Below the pieces are notes generated by a model. The model worked only from the letters and a program-made list of their open reading frames with translations, was not told the origin of the DNA and did not search any database. A program made the translations under genes and the position numbers. DNA of 43,239 bases from Gammaproteobacteria bacterium (GTDB lineage Bacteria > Pseudomonadota > Gammaproteobacteria > Burkholderiales > Burkholderiaceae_B), in assembly GCA_018812945.1 (NCBI GenBank), contig JAHJCM010000136.1, forward strand, positions 1-43,239, in the 5' to 3' direction. Shown here piece by piece: positions 36,394 through 43,239 of the stretch (positions are counted from its first letter, which is position 1; the number at the start of each line of letters is the position of its first letter).

Positions 36394-37770
36394 TTAGTAG
36401 TCGTAGAACATGTCGGGCAAGAACATCACGATGTCCGGGAACGCCGACAACAAAGCGATGTAGCCCGCAATGATCAGAATGAACGGAACAATGCCGCGGA
36501 AAATTTCACCAAACTTGATGTCGGGTGCAATACCGTTGATCACGAACAGATTCAAGCCCACCGGTGGTGTAATCAGCCCAAGTTCCATGTTGATGGTCAG
36601 GATAATGCCGAACCAGATTGGGTCGAAACCCGCAGCCAGAATGGGTGGCAAAATAACCGGTGTGATCATCAGGATAATGGCCACAGGTGGCAGGAAGAAA
36701 CCCAGCACCAGCAACAACATGTTCACCCAGAACAACAAGGCCCACTTCGACATTTCCAGTGCCACCAGCCATTCCGCCATGCTCTGGCTGATACGCAAAT
36801 AGCTCATCACATAAGTGAACAGGAATGACATGGCAATGATCATCATCACCATACAGCTTTCTTTTGCAGTGCCCGTGAAAATGGCGCGAAGGTCATTCCA
36901 CTGATAGCACTTGTACAGTGCAATCACCAGAATCAACGCGGCCACTGCACCCACACCCGCCACTTCAGAAGGCGTACCAAAGCCGCCGTACATGGCACCC
37001 ATGATCAAGCCAATCAGCAAGAGGAAAGGCAGCAGTCGTGGCAACGACTCCATTTTTTCCTTCCAGGTGAAATGTTCCTTTTGGGCTACCTTTGCGATTT
37101 CTTCGGGGCTCGCCGTTTTCATCCATTCATGACGATCACGAATGAATTTGAAAACAACCCAAACAGAGAACAACACGGCCAGCAAAATGCCTGGCACGAT
37201 ACCGGCAATGAACAACTTGCCAATCGATTGCTCAGCCATCACGCCATAAATAATCAAGGTGATGCTGGGCGGAATCAGAATACCCAACGTGCCGCCCGCA
37301 GCAATCAAGCCCGAGGCCAAAGCACCGCTGTAACCACGTTTGCGCATTTCCGGAATACCCATGCCGCCGATGGCTGCACAGGTGGCGGGGCTTGAACCAC
37401 ACAAGGCTGCAAAAATGGTACAACCAGCCACGTTCGCCACGCCCAGGCTACCCGGCATGCGATACAACCAGCGGTACGCCGATTCATACAAATCAACCGC
37501 TGCCCTGGTTTTACCAATGGCCGCACCCATCAAAATGAACAGCGGAATGGTGAGCAAGGTGAAGTTTTCAAGTTCACCGAAAATGGTTTCTGCAATCAAA
37601 TGGATATTGGTTGCAGGCATGAAAAAATGCATGATGATCACTGCCGAGGAACCCAGAGCAAACGCAATGGGCATGCCCGAGAACAGCAACACCAAGGTGA
37701 GGGCCGTGTAGATCAGGCCGATTTCGACGACGCCCATATTAGCCCCCTTGTCCGCTGGTTGTGGTTGCAT
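36394..37770 (-). CDS. dctM: TRAP transporter large permease (DctM)
   Basis: GMPIAFALGSSAVI...GCTIFAALCGSSPATCAAIGGMGIPEMRKRGYSGALASGLIAAGGTLGILIPPSI. Confidence 0.93.
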   Translation of the reverse strand: MQPQPADKGANMGVVEIGLIYTALTLVLLFSGMPIAFALGSSAVIIMHFFMPATNIHLIAETIFGELENFTLLTIPLFILMGAAIGKTRAAVDLYESAYRWLYRMPGSLGVANVAGCTIFAALCGSSPATCAAIGGMGIPEMRKRGYSGALASGLIAAGGTLGILIPPSITLIIYGVMAEQSIGKLFIAGIVPGILLAVLFSVWVVFKFIRDRHEWMKTASPEEIAKVAQKEHFTWKEKMESLPRLLPFLLLIGLIMGAMYGGFGTPSEVAGVGAVAALILVIALYKCYQWNDLRAIFTGTAKESCMVMMIIAMSFLFTYVMSYLRISQSMAEWLVALEMSKWALLFWVNMLLLVLGFFLPPVAIILMITPVILPPILAAGFDPIWFGIILTINMELGLITPPVGLNLFVINGIAPDIKFGEIFRGIVPFILIIAGYIALLSAFPDIVMFLPDMFYDY

Positions 37771-38290
37771 GCCCGTGCTTTGGCAGCTCAGGCGCCTTGC
37801 CCATCAAGCCTTCAACAATTTGCACAACGAATTGCAGTGTCAGCAACAACATGCCGAACGCCATAAAGAAATAAGGAATCCACAGCTTTGGACCCCAGGT
37901 TGAACTGGTGGTCCAGCCCTGATCCCAAGCTTCGTGGCAATACACCGCCGACAAATAGGCCACCAAGCCACAAAACAGCATCGAGAGAATATCGCCCAGC
38001 AACAGACGAATCCGGCTAGCGCGCTTGGACATGACTTCGTCCAGAATTTCAATGCCTACATGGCCGCGTTCGCGTTGAGTGTGTGCGGCGGCCAGAAAAG
38101 TGGCTGCGATCAACATGAAAATGCTGAGCTCAATGACCCAGTCATTTGAAATATTCAGAATGTAGCGCGTGACCACTTCGTACACCAGTACGAGTGAACA
38201 CACGAGAATCAGTAATGCTGACAGGTACGCCATGGCCTGGTTGATGCCGCGCACGATGCCGCTGAACAGTTGCCACAATGGGTTGTTCAT
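37739..38290 (-). CDS. dctQ: TRAP transporter small permease (DctQ)
   Basis: NISNDWVIELSIFMLIAATFLAAAHTQRERGHVGIEILDEVMSKRA; adjacent to dctM and dctP. Confidence 0.88.
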   Translation of the reverse strand: MNNPLWQLFSGIVRGINQAMAYLSALLILVCSLVLVYEVVTRYILNISNDWVIELSIFMLIAATFLAAAHTQRERGHVGIEILDEVMSKRASRIRLLLGDILSMLFCGLVAYLSAVYCHEAWDQGWTTSSTWGPKLWIPYFFMAFGMLLLTLQFVVQIVEGLMGKAPELPKHGHATTTSGQGG

Positions 38291-38357
38291 AATCGTCTCC
38301 GAGTGGAACTTGAACACCAAACCCTCACCAGTGGAAAGGGTTTGGTGCGCTTTTTCT

Positions 38358-39377
38358 TTACTTAACAGCGGTGGCCATGTCCAACCACTTTTGGCCGTCT
38401 TTCACTTCTTCGGCGAAATCCTTCCAAGCGGTTTTTTCGGCAACAGCTCGCCACTTGGCAAACGTTGCATCGTCCATGGCGTAGGCTTTCTTGCCAGCTT
38501 TCTTCCACACTTCAGCAGCCATCTGGTCGTCTTTCTTGGACTCTTCGATGGAGAACTTCTCAAGGCTTGCACCCACTTCCATCACTGCTTTCTGCTGTGC
38601 TGGTGTCAGGCGGTCAAAAGTAGACTTGGCCATCAAGAGGGGTTCGAACATGAACCAGAATGAGTTCTGGCTCGCGTCTGTCAAGTGATCGCCCACTTCT
38701 TCCAGACGGAAAGAAATGATGGACGTGCTGGATGTGACAGCAGCGTCCAACACGCCAGTTTGCATGGCGCTGTAAACTTCGTTCGATGGCACGTTGGTGA
38801 TTGAACCGCCTGCGCCCTTCAACATCAAATCCATGTGCTTGGACGCACCACGAATTTTCACACCCTTGACATCATCAGGCATCAATACTTTTTTCTTGGA
38901 AGCGATACCACCCGCCTGCCAAATCCATGTCACTACTTTCACACCCTTGCTTTCCAACAGCTTTTCCAATTCATTGCCGATGGGCTGGCCTTTCCAGCGG
39001 TGGCCTTGTTCGTAGCTGGTAATCATGCCTGGCATCAAGGTGATGTTCACCTGTGGGATCTTGCCGCCTTCATAGGCCAGTGGGTACAAAGTCATGTCCA
39101 CTGAACCGTTTTGCAAGGCGCCGAACTGCGCGAAAGTTTTCACCAGCGAGCTGCCTGGGTAAATTTCAAACTTCAGGCTGCCATTCGTTTTTTCAGCCAC
39201 TTCGCGCGCGAACTTGCGCACCAGGCGATCACGGAAGTCGCCCTTTTCTTCGGTACCACCTGGAAACTGGTGGGACACCTTGATGGTGGTGGTTTGTGCC
39301 GACGCGGTGTTGGCAAAACCAAAGGTAATTGCTGCTGCAGCCATGCCGGCCACCAGGGGTTTGATCATGAACTTCAT
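38358..39377 (-). CDS. dctP: TRAP transporter substrate-binding protein (DctP)
   Basis: Signal peptide ending SAQ; KFAREVAEKTNGSLKFEIYPGSSLVKT...VKGVKIRGASKHMDLMLKGAGGSITNVPSNEVYSAMQTGVLDAAVTS. Confidence 0.92.
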   Translation of the reverse strand: MKFMIKPLVAGMAAAAITFGFANTASAQTTTIKVSHQFPGGTEEKGDFRDRLVRKFAREVAEKTNGSLKFEIYPGSSLVKTFAQFGALQNGSVDMTLYPLAYEGGKIPQVNITLMPGMITSYEQGHRWKGQPIGNELEKLLESKGVKVVTWIWQAGGIASKKKVLMPDDVKGVKIRGASKHMDLMLKGAGGSITNVPSNEVYSAMQTGVLDAAVTSSTSIISFRLEEVGDHLTDASQNSFWFMFEPLLMAKSTFDRLTPAQQKAVMEVGASLEKFSIEESKKDDQMAAEVWKKAGKKAYAMDDATFAKWRAVAEKTAWKDFAEEVKDGQKWLDMATAVK

Positions 39378-39473
39378 GAGTAAGTCTCCTCTCTTGCTTC
39401 TAATTGAACGCTGTTGAATCAGGCGAGTGATTCGCAAACGCTTTCCACATCCGAACGAAATTTCTGGGTTCGT

Positions 39474-40226
39474 TCAATATTTCCCGGACAACAGCGAGCC
39501 GAAGCCCGGGGCATAGGTCTTCAGACCCAATTTCTTTAGCATCATGTAAGTCGTTGCAACGGAAGAAGACAATACGGGCATACCCGCGCGGTCTTCGATC
39601 TGCTGAATGGAGGCCAGCGACGGCATTTGCACACAGGCCGACGCAACAATGGCGTCCACATTGGCTGTATTCAGTTTCTTGGTGTGCTCAACCGGGGCCA
39701 ACGGGTTCAACAAACCGACTTCCAGGTTGTTCGACACTTCCAGCGAAATGCTGTCCAGAACCTCAATGCCTTCGTGCTCGATGTAATCCACCACCAGTTG
39801 CGTCAGCGGTTTCATGTAGGGGGTGAGAATGGCCACTTTCTTTGCACCAATCGCCTTCAAGCCATCGACCAGCGCACCTGCGCTGGTCACCACCGGCGCA
39901 GGGCCACCCGCTTCCACCGTGCGGCCGTGCAAGCGTACTTCCGATTTTTTGTGATAACCCAAACCCATGCTCATAATGGCCACCAGGCAGGCATAACCGA
40001 GCACATCCACGCGGGCATCGGCCAGTTCAAGCGCGCAGCGATCGGAATCGGCGTCCATCTTGGCCAACTCTTCCTTGGTCACATGCTGCATGCGCATGCG
40101 ACTGGAGTGAAAGGTGAATCGTTCGGCTTCTACCGCTTCACGTGCCCGCAGAATTGCAGGAATCTCGGTTTCCATGGTGGTGTTTGAACTTGGCACAATC
40201 TGGCCAATTCGGTAAATCTTGTTCAT
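39474..40226 (-). CDS. Maleate cis-trans isomerase-like protein (Asp/Glu racemase superfamily)
   Basis: VPSSNTTMETEIPAIL, GYACLVAIMSMG and SACVQMPSL: two candidate catalytic Cys as in maleate isomerase. Confidence 0.82.
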   Translation of the reverse strand: MNKIYRIGQIVPSSNTTMETEIPAILRAREAVEAERFTFHSSRMRMQHVTKEELAKMDADSDRCALELADARVDVLGYACLVAIMSMGLGYHKKSEVRLHGRTVEAGGPAPVVTSAGALVDGLKAIGAKKVAILTPYMKPLTQLVVDYIEHEGIEVLDSISLEVSNNLEVGLLNPLAPVEHTKKLNTANVDAIVASACVQMPSLASIQQIEDRAGMPVLSSSVATTYMMLKKLGLKTYAPGFGSLLSGKY

Positions 40227-40248
40227 TGCATACTCCGTGTATGTGGGC

Positions 40249-40968
40249 TTAGGTGGCCAACTGGCGAGCCAAGTCCACAAAGTCTTGTGCTACAAAATCG
40301 AACTCGCCTGCTTCCACTTTGGGCAAGGGCACGTGTTCACCAAATTCAAAAGGCCGCATCACATACGCGGTGCGCATTCCCTGCGCTTTGGCTGCACGCA
40401 AGTCGCTGGGGTGACTGGCACACAGCATTACTTGCTCAATCGGCAAATTCAGCAAGCCAGCCACGCCGTGGTAGGTCTCAGGGTCGGGCTTGTAATGCTT
40501 GAACAACTCGGCCGACACAATGCAGTCCCACGGCAAACCTGCATTTTTCGCCATGGCTGTGAGCAGCGAAAAATTGCCGTTGGAAAGGGTGGTGATCGTG
40601 AATTGTTTTTTCAGGGCATGAAGGCCTGCAACAGTGTCGGGCCAGGGTGTAAGGCGATGCCACGCTTTATTCAGGTTTTCGCGCTGTTCATCGTTCAATT
40701 TGCCCAGGCCAAACTGCTCAACAATTGAATCCAGAATCATGCGGTGCAGGCTGTCAATGTGCATCCAGGGCAACTCACCCTTGCGAACACGGTCCATGGC
40801 TGGTGCGTAACCAGCGCGCCAGGCATCGGCAAATGCGAGGGCATCGACCGGGATGTTCAGATGCCTGGCAATGACTGCAACTTCCCGCGCCACACTGCCG
40901 CGCCAGTCAACCACTGTGCCAAAAACATCAAATGCAAGCGCCTTGACCGCGCTGGCTGCGTGATTCAT
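40249..40968 (-). CDS. Haloacid dehalogenase type II (HAD superfamily)
   Basis: ALAFDVFGTVVDWRGSVAREV, TTLSNGNFSLL, KPDPETYHGVAGLLNLP, CASHPSDLRAAKAQGMRTAYV. Confidence 0.88.
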   Translation of the reverse strand: MNHAASAVKALAFDVFGTVVDWRGSVAREVAVIARHLNIPVDALAFADAWRAGYAPAMDRVRKGELPWMHIDSLHRMILDSIVEQFGLGKLNDEQRENLNKAWHRLTPWPDTVAGLHALKKQFTITTLSNGNFSLLTAMAKNAGLPWDCIVSAELFKHYKPDPETYHGVAGLLNLPIEQVMLCASHPSDLRAAKAQGMRTAYVMRPFEFGEHVPLPKVEAGEFDFVAQDFVDLARQLAT

Positions 40969-41068
40969 TGCTGTCTCCTCGAGGGTTTGCCGAAACTGAT
41001 TGTGTTTGGGCGGGTGCTCTCTTATGATTGTATGTAGAGCATCGCATTTTGCATGCGTTATTTGATTT

Positions 41069-41080
41069 CTTGTATACAAG
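41069..41080. promoter_or_regulatory. Perfect palindrome CTTGTATACAAG with a related site GTCGTATACATT (41091-41102); candidate GntR operator pair
   Basis: Read directly in the divergent promoter between the HAD/malonate side and the GntR gene. Confidence 0.65.
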
Positions 41081-41136
41081 ACTAATGGCGGTCGTATACA
41101 TTGTCAATAACGCTGATTCATTTTTTTTATCACCCC

Positions 41137-41808
41137 ATGAAGAAAAAACTGTCAGAAGACGTACGGGACCAAATTGAAGAACTGATCGCTTTTGGCAAAC
41201 TGCCGCCTGGCGACCATCTGGACGAAACCGAACTGGCGGATCGCTTTGGTGTGTCCCGAACCCCGATTCGAGAGGCTTTGAACCAACTGGCCACCGCCGG
41301 TTTGGTTGAACTGCGCGCGCGCCGCGGCGCTGTGGTGGCGCAGTTCAGCGCCCAGCAACTGGTTGAGATGTTTGAGGTGATGGGCGAATTCGAAGGCATG
41401 TGCGGCCGCCTTGCGGCCCGCAGGCTAACCGATGACGAACAAAAGGAGCTAGTGGCAACACACGAAGAATGCAAAGCTGCGATGGAACAAGGCGGTGACC
41501 CCGATGAGTACTACAAGCTCAACGACAAATTCCACGGTGTAATTTACCGTGGCAGCCACAATGAGTTTTTGATGGAGCAGGCCTGGGGCCTGCGAAGAAG
41601 GCTGCGACCTTATCGGCGCTTGCAGCTGCGGGTGCGTGGTCGCATTCCGACCTCACTGGATGAACACGACGCAATCGTGAAAGCGATTCTTGCCGGTGAT
41701 GGCGACACCGCGAATGAATTGTTACGTAGCCATGTGATGGTGCAAGGCCAGCGATTCGCTGATTTGGTGGCTTCGCTGCCTTTGTTGAAGGCAAGGTCAG
41801 CTGCCTGA
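41137..41808 (+). CDS. GntR-family regulator with FCD domain, likely regulator of the malonate/maleate cluster
   Basis: LPPGDHLDETELADRFGVSRTPIREALNQLATAGLVELRARRGAVV; divergent from the cluster. Confidence 0.88.
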   Translation: MKKKLSEDVRDQIEELIAFGKLPPGDHLDETELADRFGVSRTPIREALNQLATAGLVELRARRGAVVAQFSAQQLVEMFEVMGEFEGMCGRLAARRLTDDEQKELVATHEECKAAMEQGGDPDEYYKLNDKFHGVIYRGSHNEFLMEQAWGLRRRLRPYRRLQLRVRGRIPTSLDEHDAIVKAILAGDGDTANELLRSHVMVQGQRFADLVASLPLLKARSAA

Positions 41809-41832
41809 ATCTTTTCGGCGCCGCTCAGTGAT

Positions 41833-42441
41833 CTACACTTTCGGCCTGGCCAAATCAAAATTGCCGCGGGTGGTGCAATAGCCATCGCCCGCCAGTTTTC
41901 CTACAGCATCCAGCAAGTCATTGGCGATTCGACCTTCCCGCATTGCAGTGTCGTTCACTTCCACGCCCAGCACATCCAGCAACATCATCGAGCCGCCCAT
42001 GGGGCCCTCACCCACAAGTTTCACTTCCCGCAAATTGCATTCGAAACGCACCAGTGCATCCTCTACGCCAGGAGCGGCCACCGCTTTGCTGAGCGATTTT
42101 TTCAAACCCGCTTTCTCGAATTCATCCACCTCGGGCGGGTAGTCGCCGCAACTGGTGTTCATCGCATCCACCAGCACATGGCTCACAATATTCACCACGC
42201 ATTCCTTTGTGGTTTGCAAATTGGTCAGGGTGTCTTTCTCGCTGCGGTCGCGTGGGTTCACCTGCACCACACACAGCACGGGTGGCTTGCAACTGGCAAC
42301 TGTAAAGAATGAATAAGGTGCCAAATTGGCAATGCCTTGTTCACTCAGCGTGCTAACCCAGGCAATGGGACGCGGCACCACTGCACCTGTCAACAACTGA
42401 TAGTTTTCACGAGGGCTGATTTCCGAGGTGTTGAAGTACAT
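41833..42441 (-). CDS. Flavin reductase-like (FMN-binding) family protein
   Basis: YQLLTGAVVPRPIAWVSTLSEQGIANLAPYSFFTVASCKPPVLCV. Confidence 0.88.
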   Translation of the reverse strand: MYFNTSEISPRENYQLLTGAVVPRPIAWVSTLSEQGIANLAPYSFFTVASCKPPVLCVVQVNPRDRSEKDTLTNLQTTKECVVNIVSHVLVDAMNTSCGDYPPEVDEFEKAGLKKSLSKAVAAPGVEDALVRFECNLREVKLVGEGPMGGSMMLLDVLGVEVNDTAMREGRIANDLLDAVGKLAGDGYCTTRGNFDLARPKV

Positions 42442-42456
42442 GCAGTGATGACCTCC

Positions 42457-43014
42457 CTAAACGATTGCGCTCTTCAGCGTAACAGGCTGCACCGCAGCCT
42501 CCCCTAGGTACACCGTGCCTTCCTGAATGGTGCAGGCCAAGTTCATGTTGCGCTGGGCCAGCCCAGCGAGCGTTGCGCCATCTTCCACACTCAGTTGAAG
42601 TACTTGCACCTTGTCCAGTTTGTTCAACCAGTCCTGGTTTTGTTTCCACCACACCTCTGCAGAGCGGGTGTAGCAGTAAATCACCACGCGCTCGGAACGG
42701 CCACAGGCTTTTTTAATTCGGCTCTCATCGGGTTGGCCCACATCGATCCACACCTTGATTTGACCCGTGGGGTCCACTTCCCACACAGCAGCTTCGTCTT
42801 CAGCCGACAAACCTTTCCCGAACTGAACGTCTTGCCCGGCGTGCATGGCAAAGGCCAGCAGGCGAACCATCATTCGCTCTTCAGTTTCAGAAGGGTGCAG
42901 TGCAAGCGTGAGTGAGTATTGGGCGAAGTGGTTGCGGTCCAGGTCGGACACATCCAGTTGAACTTTGTAAACGGTGGCTCGAAGGGCCATGGGGCGACTC
43001 GCGGTTTGAAACAT
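42457..43014 (-). CDS. yaeQ: YaeQ family protein
   Basis: MALRATVYKVQLDVSDLDRNHFAQYSLTLALHPSETEERMMVRLLAFA is the YaeQ signature. Confidence 0.92.
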   Translation of the reverse strand: MFQTASRPMALRATVYKVQLDVSDLDRNHFAQYSLTLALHPSETEERMMVRLLAFAMHAGQDVQFGKGLSAEDEAAVWEVDPTGQIKVWIDVGQPDESRIKKACGRSERVVIYCYTRSAEVWWKQNQDWLNKLDKVQVLQLSVEDGATLAGLAQRNMNLACTIQEGTVYLGEAAVQPVTLKSAIV

Positions 43015-43046
43015 TCAAACCGCGATTATCGCTGATTACTGCAGGA

Positions 43047-43239
43047 TTAACGACCCATGCGGCGCAGGGCAGCCGTGGAGAAGTCAGCAGGCGAGTACTT
43101 CTTGCCAAACTCGGCAAACTTTTCTTCGTTGGTCAAACCACCCACCAGGTAGCGGCGCGACTGCAAGTCGTAAATAACCTCGCCGGAGGATGCAAACGCG
43201 GGAGCATGGTAAGCCTGCGTACCGAACACCTCACGAACG
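43047..43239 (-). CDS. C-terminal fragment of a protein continuing past the window edge (possibly DUF1329-like)
   Basis: Frame open to the window end; tail SSGEVIYDLQSRRYLVGGLTNEEKFAEFGKKYSPADFSTAALRRMGR. Confidence 0.4.
   Translation of the reverse strand, partial: VREVFGTQAYHAPAFASSGEVIYDLQSRRYLVGGLTNEEKFAEFGKKYSPADFSTAALRRMGR

Noticed and set aside
35342-36828. Two plus-strand ORFs (256 and 251 aa) opposite mdcA and dctM
   Set aside because: Antisense to well-recognised genes; His/Gln-rich low-complexity translation.
1-43239. CRISPR arrays, tRNA/rRNA genes, IS elements, integron integrase, T6SS structural genes
   Set aside because: Looked for on both strands and in the ORF list; none recognised, so none is claimed.

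Overview
The window reads as a betaproteobacterial chromosome segment, probably Burkholderiales-like; this is inferred from gene content, since no rRNA is present. Most of it is ordinary core and metabolic genes. These include a TVP38-FAD oxidoreductase fusion, a DOPA-dioxygenase-type enzyme, a ZIP transporter, an EgtB/SenA-like enzyme divergent from an OxyR-like regulator, a FadR-type regulator, and a RegA/RegB-type redox two-component pair. They also include a TonB receptor with a PepSY protein, and a complete biotin-independent malonate decarboxylase operon (mdcA-C-D-E-G-B-H) with a TRAP transporter, a maleate-isomerase-like protein, a HAD dehalogenase and a GntR regulator. The accessory part is about 20.67-28.84 kb. 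It holds (i) a toxin-first HigBA-like module, (ii) a class-3 lipase with no evident signal peptide, preceded in the same operon by two paralogous secreted or periplasmic proteins (candidate lipase effector with duplicated immunity), (iii) a Fic protein whose promoter and start codon lie in an array of TTTTTAACATGA half-sites, (iv) an integrase-less gene-cassette array (CALIN-like) with two well-formed attC-like sites plus remnants, carrying an unknown 259-aa protein, a trypsin-like protease, a putative Cys/His/Asp protein and a DsbA-like protein, and (v) a second HigBA-like module. No integrase, transposase, CRISPR array, tRNA or rRNA was recognised. All family calls are from motif reading without database searches.
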